NCBI GenBank assembly: GCA_016946835.1
Contig: JACVTC010000039.1
Location: forward strand, 352,501-400,000
Source of the DNA: Neocallimastix lanati (nom. inval.)
Taxonomy: Eukaryota > Neocallimastigomycota > Neocallimastigomycetes > Neocallimastigales > Neocallimastigaceae
Direction: 5' to 3'
Length of the DNA stretch: 47,500 bases
Position numbers and translations under genes: made by a program. The notes beneath the pieces are model-generated. The model did no database searches. It was not told where the DNA came from and worked only from the letters and a program-made list of their open reading frames with translations. Shown piece by piece: positions 13,740 through 26,100 of the stretch (the stretch's first letter is position 1; each line of letters begins with the position of its first letter).

Positions 13740-14195
13740 TATATCATTTTATATCAGTTTTCCCTTCGGGTTTTTATGATAATGCGTTGATAGAGCAATT
13801 ACAGGTAAGTATATTGGATTAAGTATGATTGATTTGTGGGTGATTTGGACTCTGGTCAAAACTAAAGTGTTTTGGGCATATTTAGGAAAAACGGCACAAA
13901 CCTGTCTAGATACTTAAGTTATATCCAAATTGTAAATAATATGGTCAATTTCCTTAATTATACCCTCTCCAAAAACTAATTAAGATTTCTGCTATTCCCG
14001 ATGATAGAGGGGTGGGTGGTATGACGGTCAGTTCGGATTTTCGTAATCTGTTGGGGACCATGCCTATAGTACTTTAAATACCTCTTTGAGGTAGTAGAGC
14101 GTCGACGTCAAAATGATAAGACATGTAAGGACCTGTTCCTTAAAATACATTCATGTGACCTACCAATGATGTAGAAATCATGTGAGAAAGTCCAA
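13740..14195. other. Complex-sequence island: ncRNA or decayed coding sequence
   Basis: This 450-base block is much less AT-biased than its surroundings. Hairpins visible on the + strand include CCC-TTC-GGG near 13760, ACCTC-TTT-GAGGT near 14080, AAGGA with TCCTT near 14128, and nested GGTC(GATT-AATC)GACC near 14026-14060. Open segments of 35-44 codons exist in all three + frames, for instance one including ISAIPDDRGVGGMTVSSDF near 13990 and another including YFKYLFEVVERRR near 14072. Overlapping open frames weaken the coding case. Position 13803-13812 reads AGGTAAGTAT, an ideal 5' splice site. No RNA or protein family was recognised. Confidence 0.35.
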
Positions 14196-14231
14196 AAAAA
14201 AAATATCATTTTATACATTACATATAATTTA

Positions 14232-14273
<42 letters not shown>

Positions 14274-17032
14274 TTTTATTTCATATTTCAACTGTTTTAA
14301 AAAAAAATTTTTTTTATTTTTTTTTAAATTAAAAAAGGGAGAAAAACTTTAAATTTAATTTAAATAAAATGATACATAACTAATATATTATATATGACAT
14401 AAAATGGTTAAATTTATATAATAGTATAATAGAATGATATATATAAATAAAAATTAATATATATAATAATGTAGGATAATATATTCTTTAATATCTATAA
14501 TATTAATATGTCAATAAATAAAAATGAAATTATTTTTTAATATAAAAATAAGCCATTAATATCTCTATATTATGTGACACTAAACTTTAATTAATATTTT
14601 TATTTAATAATAATTAATTAAATAGTCAACTTTTTTTTTTTTATTTTTTTTGTTAAATAAATAAATAAATAAATAAATTTTTTTTACTTTCAGTTTTTAG
14701 AAAAATAAATATAAAATATGAAATATATAATAGAATAAATTTATAATATATAGATATAAAATATAATATATATAATATAGATATATAATAAATATTATAA
14801 TAAATAATATATATATAATTATTTATTTATTTATTTTTTTTTTATGAAACAAAATTTCACCATTCAACATTTTATAAACATGTCAAATTAAAGATTCTGC
14901 CAGTTTAATGGTTCATCTTTTTTTTTTTTTTTTTATTTATTTTCATATTCCATTTTTTTTAAATAAATTATTAAAAGAATAATACTAATAAATAATAATA
15001 ATAATAATTATTATTTTATTTATTATAATTTTATTATATTTTATTTATTATAATTTTATTTTATTTTATTTAATATAATTTTATTGTTTTTTATTTATTA
15101 TAATTTTATTTTATTTTCATTTTTATTTTATTTTTTTCTATTCTATTTATAAACATTTCATACAGAATTTTATCCATGATCATTAAAATTTTTTGAGAAA
15201 GTTGAATTATGAAATTAAAATGTTATTAATAGAAACAATTTAATAAGATTTAAATAACTTTTTAACCATAGTAATAGTAATACTATTATTATAATAGAAT
15301 ATGATTTTTATATTTATATTTTAGTATAAATTTTAATAGATCAAAATCAAAAGAAAAATAATATTTTTATATTTTTATATTTTTATATTTTTATATTTTT
15401 ATATTTTTATATTTTTATTTTCTATATTTTATAGTTTATATTAGTAATTTTAATAATGAGGGAAAAATAACAATTATAAAAATAATTCCTATTTTTATTT
15501 TTTATTTTTATTTTAATTTTTATTTCTTTTTTAATTTTTTATGGTCAATTTTTGACTAATCTTTTCTAAATATATTCCTATTTTTATTTTGTTTTTCATT
15601 TTATTTTTATTTTTTATTTTCCTTATTTATTATTTATTTTCCTTATATTATTATTATTTCTTAATAATTATTTTTATTATTTCTTCTTCTTCCATTATTT
15701 TTTAATTATTATTAATATTTTTATCGATTTATTTTATTTTATTTTATTCTTTTTTATTTTATTTTATTTTTTATTTTCTATTATTTTAATTATTTCTAAA
15801 TATTCAGTTATTCATATTGATATTTATTCAATAAAAAATAATAAATAATATAAAAAATAATAAATAATATAAAAAATAAATAATATAATATCTTATAATA
15901 TAAAAATAAATAAATATATAATATAAAAATAAATAAATATATAATATAAAAATAAATAAATAAAAATATAAAAATAAATAAATAAAAATAAAAAAATAAA
16001 TAAATATATAATATAAAAATAAATAAATAAAAATATAAAAATAAATAAATAAATAATATAAAAATAAATAAAAAAATAAATATTTAATATATATTTAGTA
16101 TTGATTATATAAACAATAATATATCATATATTATATATTTCTATAAAGTAATTTATATTTATATTATATATAAAAGAATAATTTTCTATATAAAGCCTAT
16201 TTTATTATTAAATAAGATTACATAAAAATTTATTGAATAATTTTTCATTTTTCTTGGAATACACAAATTATTTATTATAATATGATTATATTACGCATAT
16301 ATATCATATTATAGCCATAAATATAAACTAATATATATTATAAATATAAAAAATTTTTTATTTTTATTTTATTTTTACTATTCAAAAATGAAAAATGAAA
16401 AATGAAAAATGAAAAATAAAAAAGGAAATTTTAATAAATTCAATTGTTTAACAAAAAAAAAAAAATTAAAAAAGTTGATTTTAATTTGTTTAAAAATTTA
16501 ATTAACAATTAAAGTTTATTCTATTTGGTAAATTAATAAATTAATAAATTAAATTAAATATATATTAAAAAAATAAAAAAAAAAAAAAAGAAAAAAAAAT
16601 TTTTTTATTTTTTTATTGTTTTTTATCTCAATTAAAATTTTATATAAATTTAAAGAAATTTTTTTTTTTTATTTTATTTTCCAAACTATTTTTTTTTCTT
16701 ATTTACATTTAAAATATTTAAAGATAATTAGAACTTTGTTATTATTTATTTATTTTTTCTTTTTTTTTTTTTTTATTTAAGTACAATATTTATTTATTTT
16801 TTTTGAGTATAGTGTTAAATAAAATTAATTAAAATTAATTAATAAATTTTATTTTTAGTGTTTTATTTAACATTTGTTTTTTTTTCATGTAAAAAAAAAA
16901 ATAATAATAAAAAATATTGAACTTTTAAACGAATACAATTCAAAAAAATAAAAAAGTAACAAATATTTAAAATATATGAAATACTAATTGTATATAAATA
17001 TATAAAATAAGAAAAAAAGTATTTCATTTTAC

Positions 17033-17063
<31 letters not shown>

Positions 17064-17419
17064 TAAATAACAAATAATACTATTCCTATTCTTTAAAAAG
17101 ATAATAGAATTAGAAAAAAAAAAAATAAAAGTTAAAATAAATGTCATAGAATATAGAAAAATTAATTTAAATCTAAAAAAGTAAATTAGATCAAAATAAA
17201 AACATACCAATGCAATAAATAATTCAATCTTTATTTATTTTTTTTTATTTCAAATATTTGTACAATAATATTTTAAATTAAATAAATCATATTTTACACA
17301 CCAAAGAAGAATAATATAATAATAATAATAATAATTTATATATATAAATAAAATAAACAATATATTATATATAAAACTCCATATATTCATATAATATAAT
17401 TTAAAAAAAAAAAAAAAAA
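14196..17419. other. Gene-free AT-rich spacer upstream of membrane-protein gene
   Basis: It holds (ATT)n at 14237-14275, TTTATATTTT tandems at 15355-15420, AAATAAAT/AAAATAT arrays at 15835-16080, and an AAAAATG tandem at 16386-16420. No coding sequence was recognised. The stretch just before 17420 is an A18 run that abuts the start codon. Confidence 0.65.
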
Positions 17420-18959
17420 ATGTATTTTAAAAGAGAATTTATACCAGAAGAAAGATCATTATTTTCAAATTACATAGTTATAGATAATGCTAAACTGATA
17501 AAGGAGGACCAAGAGTCTTTAAATAATATCGATCCTGTCTATGCTGATGAACCACTACAATGTTTTAAACAATGCACTGAAGTTGGTAGCCGTCGTTGTA
17601 ATATAGTAGAATATAACCTTGTAGATAAATCTTGTAAATTTTATGATTTACCTAAAGACGATAACGTCACTTTAAAATTTAAATATTCAGATAGTGAACT
17701 AAATGGTGATTCATTTACTATTTCAACGGTTAAAAGTATAAAAAAACAAGGAATCACCAAGGAAGAATGTATTAATATATTTAATAGTAATACCGAAAAT
17801 ATTTTTTATAACTATAAGGAAGATGGTTCCTTTTCAGAATGTATTGTTGGTATACCAGAGGCTAGTAAGGACTATTCCTTTGCCATCAATTTAAATAGCT
17901 TTAATAGTCCTCTTAAATTTGTTAATCCTAATAAAAAATATCAAATGGAAGAAGATGTTTCCAATGGTAAAGCTGGTACAACGAAGGAACAAAAAGAAGG
18001 AGTAAGTAATATAAAAAAATGTATATATATATAATTAAAATAAAATAATAAATAAATTTAAAATAAAATTATAAATATACTATTTATATAATATAAATAT
18101 GTGTGTAGTTTTTTTTTTTTTTTTTTTTTTTTTCTTTTATCAAAAAACCAAAAAAAAACCAAAAAAAAAACCAAAAAAAAAAAAAAAATAAAAACAAAAA
18201 TAAAAATGAAAAAAAAATATGTTTAATAAAAAAGTTTTATTAAATATTAAAAAAAAAAAAAAAGACTTAAAAAATAAATTATTAATTGAAAACATAATTC
18301 TAATAATTTTTTTTTTTTTTTATTTTCCTTATTTACTATTTTTAATTATATTTATTTTTAATAAATAATAATAACAATAATAATTTATTTATTATTAGGG
18401 TAAAGGAGGAAATAGTGGTCCACTTATATTAGTAGCATTTGGTATAATTGGTGTTATAGTAATTACTGGCTTAATTTATTATGGTATTCGTATGGTAAAA
18501 AAGGCAAATAAATTAAATAGTGCTAATAATTCAAGAAATGTAAGAAATCAAATATCTTATAAATTGAAGAATTCAGATCCTTATAGTAGTGGATCTAGAG
18601 GTTCAAAGAACTCTACCTTAAATAATTCTTCTAAAAGATCATATAATGTTAGTGGTTATAGTTATACCAATAAATCTCAACATTCTACCATTTCTAATAT
18701 TGCTCCTCAAATCTACGATTATAATGATAGTGAAACCTACATCAATAGTGGTGGCAATAGTTATCCAAATAGTTTACCCAACAGTTACCAAAGTAATACT
18801 CTTCAAGATTTTTATAATAATGCTTCCTTAAGTTTCGGAGTTTCAAACTATCCTAATAATTATGGTAATAACAACTACGGTTCCAGTTATGGTACCTCCA
18901 TAAATTATAATAACTATCAAAATATGAATAATAATTATTCTGGTTATAATAAATATTAA
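17420..18959 (+). CDS. Predicted single-pass membrane protein, PAN/apple-like Cys region
   Basis: Two exons, 17420-18001 and 18399-18959, join in phase 0 across a 397-base intron (GTAAGT...TTATTAG) to give 380 residues. The first 194 residues form the likely outer part, with eight cysteines. Five of these (residues 48-72, CFKQC...CN...CKFY) are spaced as in PAN/apple or similar modules; that assignment is tentative. Residues about 203-224 (PLILVAFGIIGVIVITGLIYY) form one membrane helix followed by basic residues. The tail is Ser/Asn/Tyr/Gly-rich low complexity and probably cytosolic. No N-terminal signal peptide is visible, and an in-frame stop sits just upstream of the ATG inside the A-run, so topology needs an internal signal anchor or a further 5' exon. 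It stands alone. Function unknown. Confidence 0.8.
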
Positions 18960-19453
18960 TTATGAATAAAAAAAAAAAAAAAAAAAAAATAGAAAAAAAA
19001 AAAAAAAAAAAAAGAAAAAAAGAAAAAAAATTAATAAATAAAAAAAATATATAATATATATATATATAAAATATATTATATATAAATGTTATTAACCCTT
19101 TATTTCAATTCTTATAACCGTAACAACCTTTAAATAAACAAAAAGATAATCAATTGAAAAAAAAAAAAAAAAATAATTAAAAATAAATTAGATTATTATA
19201 TATAGTAATTTAATATGATATTTTATAATTTTTAAATTAAAAATAATATTAATAAAAAAAATTAAAATATATATATATATTTCTTCCTATTTCTTCTTTT
19301 TTTTTTTTTTTTTGTTTTTGTTTTGTTTTTATTGTTTTTTTATATTTTATATATAGGTTTTTTTTTTTCTGATATTTATTTATTCTTTATATTAAATTTT
19401 AATATTTTTTATTTTTTTTTTTTTTATTTTTATCTGTTCAAAAACAAATTAAA

Positions 19454-19485
<32 letters not shown>

Positions 19486-19570
19486 AATTTTTTTTTTTAA
19501 TAATTATTAATAGTTAATAGTTAATAAAAATTTATTAATTTATATAAATTTTAAAAAGTAAATAGTAATC
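18960..19570. other. Spacer of homopolymers and AT repeats
   Basis: A-runs follow the stop codon directly (18966-19030), then (AT)n and T-runs. An open frame at 19323-19517 encodes Phe/Tyr/Leu then poly-Lys from homopolymers and is not a gene. Confidence 0.7.
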
Positions 19571-21560
19571 CATACTGTTAAAACTACTACAACTAATAAT
19601 AAAATAAAATAAAATAAAATAAAATAATAAAATAAAATAAAATAAATAGTAGAATATTAAATAAGAAAGTACAGATTGAATAAAATAAAATAAAATAAAA
19701 TAAATATTTGAAATATAGATATAAAGTACAGATTGAATAAAATAAAATAAAATAAAATAAATATTTGAAATATAGATATAAAGTACAGATTGAATAAAAT
19801 AAAATAAAATAAAATAAATATTTGAAATATAGATATAAAGTACAGATTGAATAAAATAAAATAAAATAAAATAAAATAAAATAAAATAAAATAAAATAAA
19901 ATAAAATAAAATAAAATAAAATAAAATAAAATAAAATAAAATAAAATAAAATAAATAAAATAAAATAAAATAAAATAAAATAAAATAAAATAAAATAAAA
20001 TAAAATAAAATAAAATAAAATAAAATAAAATAAAATAAAATAAAATAAAATAAAATAAAATAAAATAAAATAAATATTTGAAATATAGATATAAAGTACA
20101 GATTGAATAAAATAAAATAAAATAAAATAAAATAAAATAAAATAAAATAAAATAAAATAAAATAAAATAAAATAAAATAAAATAAAATAAAATAAAATAA
20201 AATAAAATAAAATAAATAAATAAAATAAAATAAAATAAAATAAAATAAAATAAAATAAAATAAAATAAATAAATAAAATAAAATAAAATAAAATAAAATA
20301 AAATAAAATAAAATAAAATAAAATAAAATAAAATAAAATAAAATAAAATAAAATAAAATAAAATAAAATAAAATAAAATAAAATAAAATAAAATAAAATA
20401 AAATAAAATAAAATAAAATAAAATAAAATAAAATAAAATAAAATAAAATAAAATAAAATAAAATAAAATAAAATAAAATAAAATAAAATAAAATAAAATA
20501 AAATAAAATAAAATAAAATAAAATAAATAGTAGAATTATGAATATAAAGTACAGATTGAATAAAATAAAATAAAATAAAATAAAATAAAATAAAATAAAA
20601 TAAAATAAAATAAAATAAAATAAAATAAAATAAAATAAATAAAATAAAATATATAGTTGAAATATAAATATAAAGTACAGATTGAATAAAATAAAATAAA
20701 ATAAAATAAAATAAAATAAAATAAAATAAAATAAAATAAAATAAAATAAAATAAAATAAAATAAAATAAAATAAAATAAAATAAAATAAAATAAAATAAA
20801 ATAAAATAAAATAAAATAAAATAAAATAAAATAAAATAAAATAAAATAAAATAAAATAAAATAAAATAAAATAAAATAAAATAAAATAAAATAAAATAAA
20901 ATAAAATAAAATAAAATAAAATAAAATAAAATAAAATAAAATAAAATAAAATAAAATAAAATAAAATAAAATAAAATAAAATAAAATAAAATAAAATAAA
21001 ATAAAATAAAATAAAATAAAATAAAATAAAATAAAATAAAATAAATAAAATAAAATAAAATAAATATTTGAAATATAGATATAAAGTACAGATTGAATAA
21101 AATAAAATAAAATAAAATAAAATAAAATAAAATAAAATAAAATAAAATAAAATAAAATAAAATAAAATAAATATTTGAAATATAGATATAAAGTACAGAT
21201 TGAATAAAATAAAATAAAATAAAATAAAATAAAATAAAATAAAATAAAATAAATATTTGAAATATAGATATAAAGTACAGATTGAATAAAATAAAATAAA
21301 ATAAAATAAAATAAAATAAAATAAAATAAATAGTAGAATATTAAATATAAAGTATAGATTGAATAAAATAAATAGTAGAATATTAAATATAAAGTATAGA
21401 TTGAATAAAATAAATAGTAGAATATTAAATATAAAGTATAGATTGAATAAAATAAATAGTAGAATATTAAATATAAAGTATAGATTGAATAAAATAAATA
21501 GTGAATATTAAATATAAAGTATAGATTGAATAAAATAAAATAAAATAAAATAAAATAAAA
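19570..21560. repeat. Composite (TAAAA)n satellite array, copy 1
   Basis: About 2 kb of pentamer TAAAA is interrupted at irregular intervals by a conserved spacer. The spacer has a variable left part (ATATTTGAAATATAGATA or TAGTAGAATATTAAAT) followed by ATAAAGTACAGATTGAA. The right end (21330-21540) holds short, regular units with GTATAGATTG in place of GTACAGATTG. The same composite recurs at 30.2-31.46 kb, on the other side of the ABCA gene. Confidence 0.95.
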
Positions 21561-23118
21561 GAATAATACAGAAATATTGAAATAAAAATATTTATTATTT
21601 ATTATTTATTGTTATTCAATAAATATATACATATTTTTATATTTATATATATAAATTCATCCTAATATTAAATTCTTTTTTTTTTTTTTATTTGTGTATT
21701 TTTTTTTATTCTTTTAAAATTAATAATGTTTTATTTAATCTATTGAATAGTACCATATAATTTTTAACAATACATACGTCTATAGAAAATAATTATATAA
21801 CAGAAGATAAACCACATATAAAAATATAATGTTTTTTTTTCCTTATTTAAAACTATGTAATATAAAAACAGAGAGGTGAAGTGGATAAACTATTATATAT
21901 ATATAGATAGATATATATAGATATATAGATATAGATATAGATATACATATATATTTTATTATTTTATTATTTTATTATTTTATTATTTTTAGTAAAGTAA
22001 AAAAGACCAACCTTTCAAACTTTATTTTTGAAACCTAAATATATATATTTAAATATATTTAAATTATGGATTAATAGTGGACAAACATTTTTTGACAATA
22101 AAACATTTTTTTTTTTTATTCGTTCATAAAAATTAGATTAAAAAAAAAATTTAAATTTAAATTTTAATTTAATTTATGTAGTTAAGGTTACACAAATTAT
22201 AATAAAAGAATTTTCTGTTTTGATAAGGTTCAGTTAAGAAATTAACTTTATACACTTTCTATTACAAGCCATAATAATGGGAAAAACAAGAAAAATAAAG
22301 GAAACAGCAAATAGGATGAACAGGTTTGCTTATAGAGTTTGTTATTAATAAAAATTAAATACTGTATGTTAATAACAAAAGACTTGCTTTCTCTGTTATA
22401 ATTGAAAATTTTATGGAATATATTAATTTATATATATAAATTATATTTTAAAGCATAGTTTTTATTTTCAAAAAAATAATAAAATTAAAAATTTATTTAT
22501 TGATTTTTTTTTTTTTTTTTCTATTTTAATTTATATAGAAGAAGAAAAAAATTTTTTTTTTTTTTTTTTTTTTTTAAATATATTAATTGTTAAAAAAAGT
22601 TAATTAATTAATAAATTTAAAAATTATTTCAAAAAAATTTTTTATATAAAAAGAAGAAAAAATCACCAAATTTTTAAGATCTTTGAAAATTTATAAATAA
22701 TATATTTATAATAAATGAATAAATATTAAATATTCAGTTATTAATAATTATAATAAATAAAAAATAATAAAATATTTTTTTATTTGAAAATTATATATTA
22801 AACAAAAATAAAGAGCTATAAACATTCCTGAATAGTTTTCAAATAAATAAAGTAAAACAGTAAAATAGTATAACAAAAAAACTGTAAAAAAAAACCAATA
22901 AAATAATAAATCAATAAAATAATAAATCAATAAAATAATAAATCAATAAAATAATAAATCAATAAAATAATAAATCAATAAAATAATAAATCAATAAAAT
23001 AATAAATCAATAAAATAATAAATCAATAAAATAAAAATAATTAATAAATATTAATACCACTAGATAAAATAATAATAACATTTTAATATATTTTTCTATC
23101 ATTGATAAATAATTCTAA
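21561..23118. other. Upstream spacer of the ABCA gene
   Basis: AT-rich non-coding DNA with ATAGAT repeats at 21900-21950. A pocket at 22180-22400 has a 23-codon + strand frame (22277-22348, starting MGKTRKIKETANRMNR). On the minus strand the same DNA reads a hydrophobic stretch (NLFILFAVSFIFLVFPIIM) ending in a short polar tail. Either could be an exon, but both cannot be. A 16-bp tandem lies at 22890-23035. Confidence 0.5.
22890..23035. repeat. 16-bp tandem AATCAATAAAATAATA
   Basis: About nine near-perfect copies end 85 bases before the ABCA start codon. Confidence 0.9.
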
Positions 23119-26100
23119 ATGTTATTTCAACAATTAAAAACTTTACTTTGGCGAAATACCGTTTTAAAAAGAAGAGCTATAATTTCTACTCTTTTGGAAA
23201 TTATAATTCCAACATTAATTATTTTAATCATAGGTAATTTTTATTAATAATATATATATGTATATATTTTTTTGAAAAAAAAAATATTATTTATTATTCA
23301 TTTTTTTGTTATAAATAATTTATTATTCATTTTTTTTTCTATTATAAATAATTTATTATTCTTTATTGATTAAATATGATTTATTGTTTAGTAATTATTA
23401 ATATTTTATGATAATTTAAAATATGCTCATTAATATTTCTTTAAATTAGGGTATAAATCAGAATATGTAGATGTTGAAGAAGAAACTGAAGAAATAAATA
23501 ATAAGCCAGAATTTAGTCTTACATTTGATGATGCTTTGAAAGTCTATAAAGAGAAAATGTATTTCATAGAACAAAGTAATTGTTATTTAGATCTAAATTT
23601 TGTATTTCCACCTGAATTTGATAAGCAAAAGCAAAATCTATTTATTGAAAATTTCAAAAATTCGAATAATTCGACTCAATTTAAATTAATTGAAAGTAAT
23701 CAGAATTTTACTTTAAAAAGTACAAATGGATTACCTGAAAATGGTAATCTCAACAATCAAAACGTTACAAATTCATCTTTACAAAATATTAATGGAAATA
23801 TAAATAATATTAATGTTAATACTAACGCTACTGCTAATGCAACTGCTAATCCTAGTGCTAATACTAACACTAATGCAACTGCTAATCCTAGTGCTAATAC
23901 TAACACTAATGCAACTGCTAATCCTAGTACAAATACTAATCCTAGTGCTAATGCTAATCCTAGTGCTAATCCTAATGCTAATACTAACACTAATGCAACT
24001 GCTAATCCTAGTACAAATACTAATCCTAGTGTTAATGCTAATCCTAGTGCTAATACTAATACTAATCCTAGTGCTAATAATGGCAATACTGATATTAATA
24101 CTAAAACTATAAATAATACTCCACATATGGTTAATAATGAAAAGAGAGATCTTGGCAAAATATTAGAGATGAAGATTAATATTTTTGATAATGAGAAAGA
24201 TATGAAAAACGGCTTTAAAAAATTACAATTTGATATAGATGAAGCATATAGTAATTCGGACTATAATGAAGAAAATGATGATTATTTGACTAATTTAGAT
24301 AGTATTATCTATTTGGGTATTACTTTTCAATCTCTCACAAAATATACTATCAATTTCATATGTTATGACGAATTATATGAATCATTAAAAGGGGACATGG
24401 GAACTGGAGAAATATATTTTGTAGAAGCGCTTCAAGCCGCTATTGATAAATCCATTATAAAAACATTAAGTAATTCACCAAATATAAAAGATATTCAGAT
24501 AAAAAGTAAAAAAATGGATAGATTGGGATATGAATTAAAGTATAAAAGTAATTCAGCACATTCATATACTCCATTCTTTATGCTTTTTTATTTTGTCCCA
24601 TGTATCTGTTCATTACTTAGTAACTTAGTCATTGAAAAAGAATCAAAAATAAAGGAATCCTTAATTATTATTGGTTTAAGAAAGTCCACGTTTTGGTTGT
24701 CGTGGGCAGTCACCTATGGTATCATTATTATAGTAAGTTCCACTATTGTAACCATTGCCATGTATTGGTTCAAGCTATTTAATCTTATTCATTGGAGCAT
24801 TGTCATTATCGTTCTGCTCGTTTATGGCTTATCTTGTTGTTGTATCTCTTTCATTCTTTCTACTCTACTCAAAAAATCTAAAACGGCAAATACTGTTGGA
24901 ATAATGATTATTGTCTTCTTTTTTGTTGTATTTTTCGTCAAGTCTGCCGTTGATAAAGATCCAATAGTACAATTAATTTGTAGATTTACTGTTTCTCCAA
25001 TCGCTTTTCTTTCCATGTTCGAATACCTCATTAAATTAGAAGATCAGGGTCTTTCCGTTTCTTTCTTAAATATGTTCAAGAATAAATCCTTAAGAGATCC
25101 CTTTGTAGGTTTAATATCTTCTTTATTTATTTATTTCATTATGGCTATTTATCTTGATAATGTTTTACCTCAAGGTAATAATTTCCATAGAAAATGGTAT
25201 TTCATTATAACGGATTTCTTCCGTCTCTTTAAGCGTCATAAGAAAAATATATCACCACCAATAGGAAATTATAAACCCTACAATCCATATATTGAAAAGG
25301 ATCCAGAAGATTTGAGAAGAGCAGTCCAAATTAAAAATATTGGAAAAAGCTTTAAGGTGAAGAGACAAAGAATTGACATCTTGAGAAGTATTGATTTCAA
25401 TGCCTACTACGATGAAATATTTGCTATTTTAGGTCATAATGGTGCCGGTAAAACTACCTTAATTAGTATCATGACCGGTATTCTTTCTGCCTCCCATGGT
25501 GAGGTGTACTATGATGATGTACCGATTACCGGTAATGAAACCGAGATCTGTCAACAATTTGGTTACTGTCCTCAATTTGATACCTTCAATAATAGTTTAA
25601 CGCTTGCTGAACACGTCAGATTATTCGCTGGTATTAAGAATGTTAAAGTTAATATCGATGAGATTCTCAGAGATATTGATTTATTAGATAAGAAGAATAA
25701 TTATCCAAAGCAACTTAGTGGTGGTCAAAGAAGAAAACTTTGTATTACCCTGGCCCTTCTAGGTTCCCCTAAATATGTCTTTTTAGATGAACCCACCACT
25801 GGTCTTGATCCTTACTCCAGAAAGAATATTTGGGAACTTTTATCCCAAAAGAAGAAGGGACGTGTAATGTTTGTTACCACCCACTATATGGATGAAGCCG
25901 ATCTTTTAGCCGATCGAAAAATGATTATTTCAAATGGTAATATTAGTTGTTTAGGTACCAGTCTTTTCTTGAAAAACCGATTCAATATGAACTATTCCCT
26001 CGATATCCATTGCAAAGATTCCAGAGATACTTCTCTTGCTGATGACTTGATTGAATATTTTTGTCCTGGCTCTTCCCATTCCAAAACCATCAGTAAAACA

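Noticed and set aside
13740-13812. Possible U1 snRNA on the minus strand (ATACTTACCT at 13812-13803)
   Set aside because: The 10 bases match the U1 5' end, but no Sm site, stem-loop I loop or downstream U1 structure follows before low-complexity DNA. It is more likely a splice-donor-like string by chance.
13990-14060. tRNA or 5S rRNA in the GC-richer island
   Set aside because: GTTCGGATT is reminiscent of a B box and GGGTGGGTGGTA of 5S rRNA, but no cloverleaf or 5S fold can be assembled around them.
19570-21560. CRISPR-like array
   Set aside because: The spacers are the conserved part and the intervening (TAAAA)n varies only in length. This is a eukaryotic satellite, not a repeat-spacer array.
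23757-24158. Antisense open frames over the ABCA repeat
   Set aside because: Leu/Val- and Ile/Ser-rich shadows of the in-frame repeat in the real + strand gene.
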